From Blastococcus haudaquaticus (lineage in GTDB: Bacteria > Actinomycetota > Actinomycetes > Mycobacteriales > Geodermatophilaceae), in contig NZ_OCNK01000002.1 in the NCBI RefSeq assembly GCF_900230285.1, forward strand, positions 124,001 through 188,000: 64,000 nucleotides of DNA, read 5' to 3'. The notes below the pieces were generated by a model, which was given only the letters and a program-made list of their open reading frames with translations, ran no database searches and was not told where the DNA came from. Made by a program: the position numbers and the translations under genes. Shown piece by piece: positions 39,939-49,359 of the stretch. Within the stretch, counting starts at the first letter, position 1. Each line of letters opens with the position of its first letter.

Positions 39939-41783
39939 TCAGTTCCGCAGGTGGTGCTCCAGCCGGTCGGAGTCGGCGTCGGTCCAGCCGATCGGTCGCA
40001 GGACCGTCACCCAGGAGTCGACGGCCTCGGCGCTGTAGTGGTGCCCGTGCCCGGGTGGGGCGTCCGCGGCGAAGGGCATGTCCAGGGTGACCTGCCAGAA
40101 GGTGACGAGCGGCAGCCACACCATCTCCTCCAGCACGTCCGCCTGGGGCGGCTCGGCCAGCCAGTCCGGGCGCTCGACCAGCAGGTCGGGGGTCCACACC
40201 GACACCGGGTCGGATGCGTGCTGCACGTACAGCACCCGGGTGCCCGACCAGGGTTCCCCCCGCGGCGGGGCCCCGGTGTCGGGATCGGTGCTGAAGCGCA
40301 CCGTGCGCCCGTCCCGGTAGACCGGCTCGACGGCCGGACTGCCCGGGTCGCGGTCGTCGCGGAACTCGCCGTACAGCACGTTGAACTCGGGCGGCCCGAC
40401 GAACACCGCCCCGGACAGGCGGTTGCGCAGGTCGTGTTCCCCGCTGAACGCCGCCTCCGCCCCGAAGGAGCCCAGGCTCTCGCCGAACACGTACAGCTCC
40501 GGCCGGTCCTCCGGCGGCAGCGCGCTCCACCGCTCGTACACGGCGTCGAACAGCTCCCGGCCCGCCGCGCGCGCCCGTGTCTGGTCGAACAGGTAGGACA
40601 ACGGCGAGGGCAGGTACGAGTACTGCATCGACACGATCGCCGAGTCGCCGCCGGACAGGTACTCGAAGGCCGACATCCAGTTCCCGTCCAGCCATCCGCT
40701 GCCGGTCGTCGTGGCGACCAGCAGCCGGTCACGCCGGAATCCGCCGGTGCGGTCGAGCTCTGCCACCGCCACCCGCGCCCGCTCCTCGACGTCGTCGCTG
40801 GAGCCCAGGCCCGCGTAGGCCCGGAGGGGCTCCGGGGACGGGCCCCCGGTGAACGCCGCGATGTCCGCCCGCGACGGACCGCGGTCGACGAAGACCCGCC
40901 CCTCCCGCCCGAGCTCGTCCCAGTCGACCAGCGATCCCGGACCACCGGATCGCTGGGCGCTGTCCGGCCGCCGGACGCCGTCGGGCGTGGTCCCGTCGGC
41001 CAGCGAGAAGGCGTTGTCGGCGGTGGTCACGAAGGCGTTGACGCCGACGTCGGTCACCAGGAGGAGGACGGCGGCGCCCACGGTCAGCGCCCCCAGGGCA
41101 CGGGCCGCCCGCCGCCCCATCCACCGGGACAGCAGCCGCCCCGTCCGGCCGGCCAGCACGTACACCGTCCGGCACACCGCGATGAGGACGGCGTAGACCA
41201 CCAGGGCGACGACCGGCCACAGCAGCCAGCGCCACAGCGGCTCGCCCGGCACCCCCATGAGCGCGCGCAGTTGTCCCTGCCAGCGCCGTCCCAGCACGAG
41301 CGCGACGAGCAGCAGGACACCCCCGCCCAGGGCCAGTCCCCACCACGCGGCCCGCCGTGCCGGCCGGGCATCCCGGTCGGCGAAGGCACGCCAGCCCGCG
41401 GCCACAGCCAGCCCCAGGGCATGGCCCAGCGCGGCGGTGATCCCGCTGACCACGCCCTGGACCGGGCCGTCCCGCGGCAGCAGCGACGGCGTCAGCGACA
41501 GCGACACCAGCAGGAGCGCGCCCCACGCGGCCGGCAGCGTGACTCCCCACCACGGGCGGAGGCGATCCGCCGCCGCGACCCGCCCCGCGGTCCGCCGTTG
41601 CCGCCCGGTCGTGTCCGGCACCGGGGCGCCGGGCTCCCGCACCTCGCCGGCGCCGCCTGTCCCGGGCGCCACGGTCCGCGGCTCTGACACCGGACCCGGC
41701 TCACGGTCCCGCCCGGCGGCCCGGACCGGCGGGGGGCCCGGCCGGGTCGTCGGGCGCCCTGTCGGCCGTCGACCCTCGGGCAT
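39939..41783 (-). CDS. Membrane alpha/beta-hydrolase, two-domain family (PF15420/PF10081)
   Basis: A 614-residue protein. About 85 polar N-terminal residues are followed by four to six membrane segments (about 90-265), including L-T-P-S-L-L-P-R near 105, the signature of the N-terminal domain. The C-terminal 320 residues are the catalytic domain, with G-E-S-L-G-S-F-G near 440 as the nucleophile elbow, V-Q-H-A-S-D-P near 525 with the acid, and a late H-G-H-H-Y with the His. AAGGAG sits 7 bases before the ATG. The family is common in actinobacteria with unknown substrate; lipid or cell-envelope ester cleavage is a guess. Confidence 0.87.
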   Translation of the reverse strand: MPEGRRPTGRPTTRPGPPPVRAAGRDREPGPVSEPRTVAPGTGGAGEVREPGAPVPDTTGRQRRTAGRVAAADRLRPWWGVTLPAAWGALLLVSLSLTPSLLPRDGPVQGVVSGITAALGHALGLAVAAGWRAFADRDARPARRAAWWGLALGGGVLLLVALVLGRRWQGQLRALMGVPGEPLWRWLLWPVVALVVYAVLIAVCRTVYVLAGRTGRLLSRWMGRRAARALGALTVGAAVLLLVTDVGVNAFVTTADNAFSLADGTTPDGVRRPDSAQRSGGPGSLVDWDELGREGRVFVDRGPSRADIAAFTGGPSPEPLRAYAGLGSSDDVEERARVAVAELDRTGGFRRDRLLVATTTGSGWLDGNWMSAFEYLSGGDSAIVSMQYSYLPSPLSYLFDQTRARAAGRELFDAVYERWSALPPEDRPELYVFGESLGSFGAEAAFSGEHDLRNRLSGAVFVGPPEFNVLYGEFRDDRDPGSPAVEPVYRDGRTVRFSTDPDTGAPPRGEPWSGTRVLYVQHASDPVSVWTPDLLVERPDWLAEPPQADVLEEMVWLPLVTFWQVTLDMPFAADAPPGHGHHYSAEAVDSWVTVLRPIGWTDADSDRLEHHLRN

Positions 41784-42032
41784 GCCCGTGCTCCTTCCCG
41801 CTGCGCCGATCACACCCGGGCACCACGGCCGCCCTGACCCGACGCTATCGGCTGAACCGCCGTTCGGGCGACGCTCCGAGCCGTCCGCCCGGAACTCTGC
41901 GACCCTGCCGACGACCGCCCAGAACGAGGTAGCCGGGCGGCGGCCCCGGGCGGCGGGTTGGGCCCGCCGGGTCGTGGTCGCCGGCCACCCCAGGGCTGTG
42001 CGGTGTTCACCTGGATGCGGCAGGGTCGGTCC

Positions 42033-44447
42033 ATGGCGATGCGGGAGGGCACGGCCGAGCTCACGGAGTACTCCGCGGACGACCTCGAACTGGACCTGCG
42101 GTGGTGGGCCGCGGCCAACTACCTGACGGTCGGGCAGATCTACCTGCGGGACAACGCCCTGCTCCGCCGGCCGCTGCAGCACAGCGACGTCAAACCGCGG
42201 CTGCTCGGCCACTGGGGCACCAGTCCCGGGTTGTCGGCGCTCTACGTGCAGCTGAACCGGTTGATCCGGCGCACGGGCACGCCGTGCGTCTACATCGCCG
42301 GCCCCGGGCACGGCGGTCCGGCGCTCGTCGCGGGCACCTACCTCGAGGGCACGTACAGCGAGGTCTACCCGGCGGTGAGCCAGGACGCCGAGGGCGTGCT
42401 GCGGCTCTTCCGCCAGTTCTCCAGCCCGGGCGGGATCCCCAGCCACGTCAGCGTGCAGACCCCCGGCAGCATCCACGAGGGCGGGGAGCTCGGCTACGCG
42501 CTCGTGCACGCTGCCGGTGCCGCGTTCGACTCCCCGGACCTGCTGGTCGCCTGCGTCGTCGGGGACGGGGAGGCCGAGACCGGACCGCTGTCCGGCTCGT
42601 GGAAGATCCCGGCATTCCTCGACGCGCGCCGCGACGGCGCCGTGCTCCCGGTGCTGCATCTCAACGGCTACAAGATCAGCAGCCCGACCGTGTGGGGCCG
42701 GTCCAGCGACGACGAGGTCGCCGGCTACCTGACCAGTCAGGGCTGGGCGCCGGTCTTCGTCGCCGGTGACGATCCCCGTCAGGTGTTCCGCGACCTCGAG
42801 GCGGCACTGCGCACCGCGCACGACCGGATCCGGGAGATCCAGGCCGCCGCCCGCCACGGCGGCGAGGACCTGCGGCCGGGCTGGCCGGCGATCGTGCTGC
42901 GCACGCCGAAGGGCTGGACCGGACCGGACGAGGTGGACGGTGTGCAGGTCCAGGGGACCTTCCGCGCCCATCAGGTGCCGCTGTCCGGCGTCCAGACCGA
43001 CGACGCGCACCTCGCGCTGCTCGAGGACTGGATGCGCTCCTACTCCCCGGAGACGCTGTTCACCGACGACGGCGCGCTGGTGCCCGAACTCGCTGCGCTG
43101 GCCCCGGACGGCGACCTGCGGATGGGCGCGACCCCCTACGCCAACGGCGGCCGGCGGCGCACCCCGCTGGACCTCCCGCCGCTGGAGACCTACGCCGTCG
43201 ACGTGCCCTCCCCCGGCACCACGTTCCACCAGACCACGCACCCGCTCGGGGAGCTGCTGCGCGACGTCTACGCCCGGACCACCACCGCGGACGGCGGCGG
43301 CACCTTCCGGCTGTTCTGTCCGGACGAGACGGCGAGCAACCGGCTGCAGGCGGTCTTCGAGGTCACCGACCGCTGCCTGCAGGCCGAGGCGCTGCCCACC
43401 GATGAGCACCTGTCCCCGCACGGCCGGGTGATGGAGGTCCTGTCGGAGCACCTGTGCCAGGGCTGGCTGGAGGCTTACCTGCTGTCGGGCCGGCACGGCG
43501 TGTTCGCCACGTACGAGGCGTTCGCGATGGTCAGCGCCTCGATGGTGATCCAGCACGTCAAGTGGCTGCAGCATGCGGCGACCCTGCCGTGGCGGGCGCC
43601 GGTCTCCTCGCTGACGATCCTGCTGACCAGCACCTGCTGGCGCAACGACCACAACGGGTTCAGCCACCAGGGCCCCGGGCTGCTGGACACGGTGATCCCG
43701 CTGTCACCCGACGTCGTGCGGGTCTGGCTGCCGCCGGACGCCAACACCCTGCTGTCGGTCGCCGACCACTGCCTGCGCAGCACCGACCACGTCAACCTGC
43801 TGATCGCCGACAAGCAGCCGCACCTGCAGTACCTGACGCTGGAGGAGGCCGCCGCGCACGCCGCGGCCGGGGCCTCCGTGTGGTCGTGGGCCGGCACCGA
43901 GGGCGAGGACGGCGGCGTCGACGTCCGGGGGGAGCCCGACATCGTGCTCGCGTCGGCCGGCGACGTGCCCACCATGGAGACCCTCGCCGCCGCCGAGCTG
44001 CTGCGGCAGTGGGTGCCCTACCTGCGGGTCCGGGTGGTGAACGTCATCGACCTGATGGCGCTCCTCCCCCAGGACGACCATCCGCACGGCTTCTCGGAGG
44101 ACCGGTTCCTCGAGCTCTTCACCCGGGACACCGACGTGATCGTCGCCTTCCACGGCTATCCGCGGGCGGTGCACCAGCTGCTGCACGGCCGCACCAATCC
44201 CGGCCGCTTCCACGTCCGGGGCTTCGAGGAGCAGGGGACGACGACCACCCCCTTCGACATGGTGGTGTTGAACCGGATGAGCCGCTACCACCTGGTGCTG
44301 GAGGCGCTGCGCCGGTCCCGGCGGGTGCCCGAGCGCGGCGAGGAGCTGGCCCGGTTCTGCCGGGACCAGCTGGCGAGGCACGCCGGCTACGTGCGCGAGC
44401 ACCTGGAGGACATGCCCGAGGTCCGCGACTGGACGTGGGGCGGGTGA
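42033..44447 (+). CDS. xfp: Phosphoketolase (xylulose-5-P/fructose-6-P)
   Basis: An 804-residue thiamine diphosphate enzyme that splits xylulose 5-phosphate or fructose 6-phosphate with phosphate to acetyl phosphate. G-H-W-G-T-S-P-G near 62 and A-G-P-G-H-G near 88-93 hold catalytic His residues. G-D-G-E-A-E-T-G-P near 176-184 with L-N-G-Y-K-I near 207 binds ThDP. C-P-D-E-T-A-S-N-R near 428 and C-W-R-N-D-H-N-G-F near 533 complete the conserved core. I chose ATG 42033 (M-A-M-R-E-G) with AGGG upstream. Acetate kinase follows after 34 bases, so the pair is an operon. Confidence 0.95.
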   Translation: MAMREGTAELTEYSADDLELDLRWWAAANYLTVGQIYLRDNALLRRPLQHSDVKPRLLGHWGTSPGLSALYVQLNRLIRRTGTPCVYIAGPGHGGPALVAGTYLEGTYSEVYPAVSQDAEGVLRLFRQFSSPGGIPSHVSVQTPGSIHEGGELGYALVHAAGAAFDSPDLLVACVVGDGEAETGPLSGSWKIPAFLDARRDGAVLPVLHLNGYKISSPTVWGRSSDDEVAGYLTSQGWAPVFVAGDDPRQVFRDLEAALRTAHDRIREIQAAARHGGEDLRPGWPAIVLRTPKGWTGPDEVDGVQVQGTFRAHQVPLSGVQTDDAHLALLEDWMRSYSPETLFTDDGALVPELAALAPDGDLRMGATPYANGGRRRTPLDLPPLETYAVDVPSPGTTFHQTTHPLGELLRDVYARTTTADGGGTFRLFCPDETASNRLQAVFEVTDRCLQAEALPTDEHLSPHGRVMEVLSEHLCQGWLEAYLLSGRHGVFATYEAFAMVSASMVIQHVKWLQHAATLPWRAPVSSLTILLTSTCWRNDHNGFSHQGPGLLDTVIPLSPDVVRVWLPPDANTLLSVADHCLRSTDHVNLLIADKQPHLQYLTLEEAAAHAAAGASVWSWAGTEGEDGGVDVRGEPDIVLASAGDVPTMETLAAAELLRQWVPYLRVRVVNVIDLMALLPQDDHPHGFSEDRFLELFTRDTDVIVAFHGYPRAVHQLLHGRTNPGRFHVRGFEEQGTTTTPFDMVVLNRMSRYHLVLEALRRSRRVPERGEELARFCRDQLARHAGYVREHLEDMPEVRDWTWGG

Positions 44448-44481
44448 CCGGCCTCGCCGCACGGAGCGGTTCGTCGGACCG

Positions 44482-45555
44482 ATGACCGCCGGCCTGCGGG
44501 TCCTGGTCGTCAACGCCGGCTCCAGCTCGTTGAAGGTCGACCTCGTCCAGGACGGGCGCGCGGTCACGTCCTACGACGGGCTGCCCGACCGCCCACCCGA
44601 GGTGGACGCCGTCGGGCACCGGATCGTGCACGGCGGCCCGGACCTGGTCGACCCGGTCGTCCTCGACGCCGCCGTGGAACAGCAGTTGCGGGACCTGGTG
44701 GAACTGGCGCCGCTGCACCAGCCCAAGTCGCTGGACGGGCTGGCCGCGGCGCAGGAGCTGCTGCCGGACGTGCCGCACGTCGCCTGTTTCGACACCGCGT
44801 TCCACACCACCCTGCCCGCAGCTGCGTCCACATTCGCGCTCCCGCAGGAGTGGCGGAAACGCTGGGGCGTGCGCCGCTACGGATTCCACGGCCTGTCCCA
44901 CAGCTGGGCGTCGTCCCGGGCCGGGCAGCTGGTCCCCGGCGCCCGGCGGGTGATCACCTGCCATCTCGGCGCCGGCGCGTCGCTGGCCGCTGTCCTGGAC
45001 GGGCGCAGCGTCGACACCACCATGGGCTTCACCCCGCTGGCCGGCCTGGTCATGGCCACCCGCAGCGGCTCGATCGACCCCGGCCTGCTGCTGTGGCTCG
45101 AGGAGCACGAAGGTCTGCGCCCGGCCGAGGTCGCCGACGCCCTCGAGCACGCCTCCGGACTGCTCGCGCTGGCCGGCACCGCCGACATGCGCCAGATCCT
45201 GACCCGCAGCGACGAGCGGGCCCGTCTGGCGCTGGACGTGTACCTGCACAGCCTGGCGACCCACGTCGCCGGGATGACCGTGGCCCTCGGCGGGTTGGAC
45301 ACCCTCGTCTTCACCGGCGGCGTCGGTGAGCGTGCGCCGGCGATCCGGTCCGGTGCGGCGGAACGGCTGGCGCACCTCGGCGTCGCCGTCGACCCGGACC
45401 GCAACGACGCGGTCAGGTCCATCGACGGGGACAACCCCGACGCCGACATCACCGGGGCGGACTCCCGGGTGCGCACGCTGGTGGTCCGCGCCCGGGAGGA
45501 CCTGCAGATCGCCGCCGGCGTCGTACAGGCACTGGGCCACAGAGCACGCACCTGA
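44482..45555 (+). CDS. ackA: Acetate kinase
   Basis: A 357-residue ASKHA-fold kinase, a little shorter than the usual 395-400. V-L-V-V-N-A-G-S-S-S-L-K near 7-18 is the phosphate loop. G-H-R-I-V-H-G-G near 47, F-D-T-A-F-H near 95 (catalytic Asp and His) and C-H-L-G-A-G near 155 are present. T-G-G-V-G-E near 278-283 closes the adenosine site. It converts acetyl phosphate made by the upstream phosphoketolase to acetate plus ATP, so no phosphotransacetylase is needed for energy gain. Confidence 0.94.
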   Translation: MTAGLRVLVVNAGSSSLKVDLVQDGRAVTSYDGLPDRPPEVDAVGHRIVHGGPDLVDPVVLDAAVEQQLRDLVELAPLHQPKSLDGLAAAQELLPDVPHVACFDTAFHTTLPAAASTFALPQEWRKRWGVRRYGFHGLSHSWASSRAGQLVPGARRVITCHLGAGASLAAVLDGRSVDTTMGFTPLAGLVMATRSGSIDPGLLLWLEEHEGLRPAEVADALEHASGLLALAGTADMRQILTRSDERARLALDVYLHSLATHVAGMTVALGGLDTLVFTGGVGERAPAIRSGAAERLAHLGVAVDPDRNDAVRSIDGDNPDADITGADSRVRTLVVRAREDLQIAAGVVQALGHRART

Positions 45556-45590
45556 GCAGCCGGCACCCCGTCCCAGGCCGCACCTGCTCG

Positions 45591-45627
45591 GGCGCCGGTT
45601 GCCGACATGTGTGGAGCAGCCGGCGCC
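45591..45627 (+). terminator. Hairpin after the xfp-ackA operon
   Basis: GGCGCCGG at 45591-45598 and CCGGCGCC at 45620-45627 pair perfectly across a 21-base loop, 36 bases after the ackA stop. The loop is long and no T-run follows. An 11-base direct repeat GAGCAGCCGGC also flanks the site. Confidence 0.4.
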
Positions 45628-45970
45628 ATCGGGGTCGTGCTCCGGATCCTGGATCACCGCCCCCACGGATCGGAGCAGCTCCGCGCCGAGCTGGAGGCGA
45701 TCGGCTTCGGCTTCCTCGTCGCGCGCGCACGACGGGATCGACATGCGCGGGACTCGGTACCGGCGGGTGACTCCGCCGGACATCCACGCCACGGCGCCCG
45801 GGCGCCCCGACCGGGTCCCCCCAGCAGGCCGACCCTCACCCGATCGGCGTGGAACGTCTTCCCTCCTGCGTATCTGCTGTCTTCGCGGCGGTCGGCTGGA
45901 TACGCTCCCGCCCGGCTCCGCCGGACCCGACGGAGCGTCTCGCGCGCCCTGGTGGTGAGAGGGGTGGAAC

Positions 45971-46018
45971 ATGCTGCGTCGTCTTCGTCGACTCGCTCGC
46001 GCCCGATCCTGGCGTTGA
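45971..46018 (+). CDS. Possible 15-residue Arg-rich peptide upstream of the M50 gene
   Basis: ATG 45971 opens a 15-codon reading with 8 Arg, 3 Leu, 2 Ala, Ser and Trp. A purine-rich GAGAGGGGTGG lies just upstream. It ends about 120 bases before the GTG of the PqqD-like/M50 membrane protease. It could be a leader peptide, a very small product, or chance. Apart from the hairpin at 45591 I see nothing else in the 580-base stretch 45556-46135; the longer readings across it lack family features. Confidence 0.3.
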   Translation: MLRRLRRLARARSWR

Positions 46019-46135
46019 TGGCTCGTCCCTGAGCCGCGTCTCGGGACCGAGCCGTTTCGAGGCGCCGCGAGCATCCGGCCCGTTCCGGTGCTCGCGGCGT
46101 CGGCCACGCCCGGACCGATCCGCAGGAGGGCCGCT

Positions 46136-47311
46136 GTGCGACTCGCCGAGGGCGTCGTCTGGCGCGCGAGCAAGCGAGGTCTGGTGATCTCCGTTCCCGA
46201 CGGGGACGCCGCGCTCCTGGACCACCCCCGCGCCTGCCGGCTACCGGAGTTCCTCGAGGACGAACCGGACCACCCCACGCTCGCTGCACGGCTCGGCCTC
46301 CCGGCCGGCGAACGGCTGGTGGGTGAACTGGTCGCCGCCGGCGTGCTGACCGACGGCGCGGGAGGGGCCCGGCCGAACCCCACCGGCCCCGCGAGCCGGC
46401 GCGTCGTGCTCACGAGGTCAGGGCTGGAGGTCACCGGCATCGAGCGTCCCGCCCGCTGGATCGACCGGCACCTGGTACCGCTGCTGGGGTCGGCGCCCGG
46501 ACGGGTCCTGCTGGTGGCGGTCGTGCTCGCCGGGTTCGTCTCGCTGCTCCAGGGCCAGCCCGCGGGCCCCACGGTGAGCGACCGTCCCCTGGTGGACGCG
46601 GTGGTGGGCCTGGTCGTCGGTCTGCTGCTCAGCGCCCTGCACGAGCTGGCCCACGCGGTCGCGCTGGTGCACTACGGGCGCCGTCCCCGCCGTGCCGGCT
46701 TCGGCTTCTACTGGGGCGCGGTCTCGTTCTACGTCGACTCCACCGAGGCGATGGCCCTGCCGCGCCGCGCGCGGGTCGTCCAGGCGCTGGCCGGGCTCGC
46801 GGTGGACGTGGTCAGCATCAGCGTCCTCGCCACCGTGGCGCAGCTCAGCTCGTGGGTCCTGGTCACGGGTGTGGCGTGGCGGCTGGCCGTGCTGGTCCTC
46901 CTCGACCTCGTCACCAACCTCCTTCCCGTGCTCGAGCTCGACGGGCACGTGGCGCTGGCCGACTACCTCGACGAACCCGACCTCGCGCCCCGGGCCCGCG
47001 CCGCCTTCGCCGACTCGCTCCGCGGCGTATCCCGGCCCGGGACCCCCACGTGGATGGCCATCTACGGCGGCGTCACCGTGGTCGGCGGCCTGGCACTGCT
47101 CGCCGGTGGGGCCTTCGTGTGGTGGTCGGCATTCGACGACCTGCTGCGCGGCCTGTTCACCGGTGGCCTCGCCGAGGTGGTCGCTGCCGTCCTGCTGGTC
47201 ACCCCGGTGGCACTGGGCGCGCTGGTCAGCTGCCTCGGGCTGCTGGTGCAGGGGCTGGTCCGGGAGGACGACGTCCACCCGCCGGCGGGGTACGTCGCAC
47301 AGGGCGGATGA
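46136..47311 (+). CDS. PqqD-like domain fused to M50 membrane metalloprotease
   Basis: A 391-residue protein starting at GTG 46136 with AGGAGG 6 bases upstream. Residues 1-85 look like a PqqD-type winged-helix domain (L-A-E-G-V-V-W-R near 3 and L-V-A-A-G-V-L-T near 66). From 120 on it is a polytopic membrane protein with L-H-E-L-A-H-A near 168-174, the HExxH zinc motif in a helix, and L-P-V-L-E-L-D-G-H near 262-270, the third zinc ligand region of site-2 proteases. This layout is that of 'peptide zinc metalloprotease' proteins near peptide-export and RiPP genes, but no such partner is visible here. Confidence 0.87.
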   Translation: MRLAEGVVWRASKRGLVISVPDGDAALLDHPRACRLPEFLEDEPDHPTLAARLGLPAGERLVGELVAAGVLTDGAGGARPNPTGPASRRVVLTRSGLEVTGIERPARWIDRHLVPLLGSAPGRVLLVAVVLAGFVSLLQGQPAGPTVSDRPLVDAVVGLVVGLLLSALHELAHAVALVHYGRRPRRAGFGFYWGAVSFYVDSTEAMALPRRARVVQALAGLAVDVVSISVLATVAQLSSWVLVTGVAWRLAVLVLLDLVTNLLPVLELDGHVALADYLDEPDLAPRARAAFADSLRGVSRPGTPTWMAIYGGVTVVGGLALLAGGAFVWWSAFDDLLRGLFTGGLAEVVAAVLLVTPVALGALVSCLGLLVQGLVREDDVHPPAGYVAQGG

Positions 47312-47350
47312 CCTGCGACGGGCCCCGTGCGGAGGCACGCCGGATGCGGT

Positions 47351-47382
47351 GACGGCCCCACCGGGAAACCGATGGGGCCGTC
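47351..47382. terminator. Bidirectional terminator hairpin
   Basis: GACGGCCCCA at 47351-47360 and TGGGGCCGTC at 47373-47382 form a perfect 10-bp stem. The 12-base loop contains an extra CGG-GAAA-CCG mini stem. It lies in the 90-base gap between the convergent M50 and MFS genes and suits both. Confidence 0.75.
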
Positions 47383-47401
47383 GCTGCGTCGTGCCGCTGG
47401 G

Positions 47402-48892
47402 TCAGTGCATCATCACCGGCGTCGCGGTCGCGCCGTCCTCGTCGTCGAGCAGGTGCGACCGCTCCTTCTTGCGGGGAAGGAACGCGACCGGGATCAGCGC
47501 GAGGAGGATCAGGACGAACGCGACGGTGAACGTCGCCCCGAAGCCGTCGGCCATGAACTCCAGCGGCTCCACCGGGCCCGACGGCGTGGACGTGAGCTGG
47601 TTGGTCAGGACCACGGCCAGCACGGCGGTACCGATGGACCCACCGATCTGCTGGACGATGTTGACCAGCGTCGAGCCGCGGGCGACCTCGGAGTTGGTCA
47701 GCGACTTCAGCGCCGAGGTCATGATCGGCATCATCGTGCCGCCCATGCCGAGACCCATCACGAACAGCGCGCTGCACAGCACCAGGTAGGACGTGTCGGC
47801 GCCGACCTGCGTGAAGACGAAGAACCCACTCGCCATCACCAGCAGGGCGACCGGCACGGTGCGACCGATCGGCACCTTGTCGGCGAGGATGCCGGCGATG
47901 GGCATCGTCACCATGGCGCCCAGGCCCTGCGGGGCGATCAGCAGACCGGCCATCAGCGTCGTCTCCCCGCGCACCTGCAGGAAGTAGGACGGGAACAGCA
48001 GGCCGGCACCCATGAACGCGATGACGAAGACGAACATCGACACCGTGGCGATCGTGAGGCGGCGGTTCTTGAACAGGCGCAGATCGATCAGCGGCTTCTC
48101 CGCCCGCAGGGCGTGGAGGACGAAGGTGATGATCAGCAGCACGCCGAGAGTGCCCGAGATCCACACCCTCGGGCCGAAGGAAGCACCCTCGCCGCCCTCG
48201 GCGATCGAGGAGACGCCGAACAGGAAGAGGGCGAGGCCGGGCGACAGCAGCAGCATGCCCAGGAAGTCGAACGGCTCCGTGGTGCTCGGCTCGTCCTTGG
48301 GAAGCACCCGCAGCGAGTACACGAGAGCGGCGATCCCGATGGGCAGGTTGATCAGGAAGATCCAGTGCCACGAGGCGATGTCGATGAGCCAGCCGCCGAG
48401 GATCGGGCCGGTGATGGGGCCGAGCAGCATGGGGATGCCGAGCACGGCCATGAGTCGGCCGATGCGGTCGGGGCCTGCCGCGCGGGTCAGGATCGTCATG
48501 CCCAGCGGCATGAGCATGCCGCCGCCGAGACCCTGCAGGACGCGGAAGGCGATGAGCATCTCGACCGAGGTGGCGATCGCGCACAGCACGGACCCGGCGG
48601 TGAAGAGGAACAGGGCCGCGAGGTAGAGGCGCTTCGTCCCGAAGCGGTCCGCGGCCCAGCCGGTGAGCGGGATGACGGTGGCGAGAGCCAGCGTGTACGC
48701 CGTCATGGTCCAGGCGACCGTCGCGTAGGTGGCGTCGAAGACGTCCTGGAAGGTCGGCAGCGCGACGCTGACCACCGTGATGTCGAGGATCGACATGATG
48801 GCGCCGAGGACGACGACACCGGCGATCTTGAGGACCGCTCCGTCGATCTTCTCGGGGTACGCCGGCCCGGTCGGCGGGGCTTGGCTGGTCAC
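47402..48892 (-). CDS. DHA2-family MFS drug efflux transporter
   Basis: A 496-residue transporter with about 14 membrane helices. V-V-S-V-A-L-P-T-F near 43, G-W-A-A-D-R-F-G-T-K-R near 77-87 (motif A) and G-P-I-T-G-P-I-L-G-G near 156 (motif C of antiporters) place it in the EmrB/QacA group of proton-driven exporters. The GTG start overlaps the stop of the MarR gene upstream, so the pair is one operon. The drug or metabolite is unknown. Confidence 0.93.
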   Translation of the reverse strand: MTSQAPPTGPAYPEKIDGAVLKIAGVVVLGAIMSILDITVVSVALPTFQDVFDATYATVAWTMTAYTLALATVIPLTGWAADRFGTKRLYLAALFLFTAGSVLCAIATSVEMLIAFRVLQGLGGGMLMPLGMTILTRAAGPDRIGRLMAVLGIPMLLGPITGPILGGWLIDIASWHWIFLINLPIGIAALVYSLRVLPKDEPSTTEPFDFLGMLLLSPGLALFLFGVSSIAEGGEGASFGPRVWISGTLGVLLIITFVLHALRAEKPLIDLRLFKNRRLTIATVSMFVFVIAFMGAGLLFPSYFLQVRGETTLMAGLLIAPQGLGAMVTMPIAGILADKVPIGRTVPVALLVMASGFFVFTQVGADTSYLVLCSALFVMGLGMGGTMMPIMTSALKSLTNSEVARGSTLVNIVQQIGGSIGTAVLAVVLTNQLTSTPSGPVEPLEFMADGFGATFTVAFVLILLALIPVAFLPRKKERSHLLDDEDGATATPVMMH

Positions 48893-49359
48893 AGGCAGTT
48901 CTCCTGGTCTGTACGTGGGCGGAGGACGCCGCCCGCGAGGATGTCCGTGAGTGCCCGGTGCAGCTGATCGCGCTGCTCCGGGGGAAGGGCGCGCGTGAAC
49001 GCCTTGACCGACTCGCGCTTGGCCTCGACGTGCTGGGCCACGAGCTGCTCGCCGGTCGACGTCAGCGACACGAGCTTGACCCGCCGGTCGCTCGTGCTCT
49101 CCCGCCGCTCGACCATGTGCAGACCGAGGAGCTGGTCGACGTTGCGTCCCGCAGCAGCCACCGAGAGACCGAGGCCCTCGGCGATGGCGTGGATGGGCAT
49201 CGACTCGGCCGTCTTGGCCAGCAGGAACAGCGTGCGTGCCTGCGAGAACGACAGGTCGCTCCCGATCAGCGCGTCGAGCCCGTCGGACTCGCCTCCGCTC
49301 ATCAGCCGCGTCACGAAGTCCACGAGCACGTCGTCGAGCTCGTCAGGTCGATGGGGCAC
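48889..49359 (-). CDS. MarR-family repressor of the MFS pump
   Basis: A 156-residue MarR protein. L-S-F-S-Q-A-R-T-L near 35, the recognition helix L-S-V-A-A-A-G-R-N-V-D near 65-75 and the wing R-R-E-S-T-S-D-R-R-V-K near 84-94 are typical. L-T-S-T-G near 97 is the dimer helix start. It is upstream of and coupled to the exporter gene, so it likely represses both genes until an exported compound binds. Repression would act in the A/T-rich gap upstream. Confidence 0.92.
   Translation of the reverse strand: MPHRPDELDDVLVDFVTRLMSGGESDGLDALIGSDLSFSQARTLFLLAKTAESMPIHAIAEGLGLSVAAAGRNVDQLLGLHMVERRESTSDRRVKLVSLTSTGEQLVAQHVEAKRESVKAFTRALPPEQRDQLHRALTDILAGGVLRPRTDQENCL

Noticed and set aside
45607-46032. 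A 141-codon plus-strand frame between ackA and the M50 gene
   Set aside because: No ribosome site, unstable composition and no recognisable fold; it probably is not a gene.
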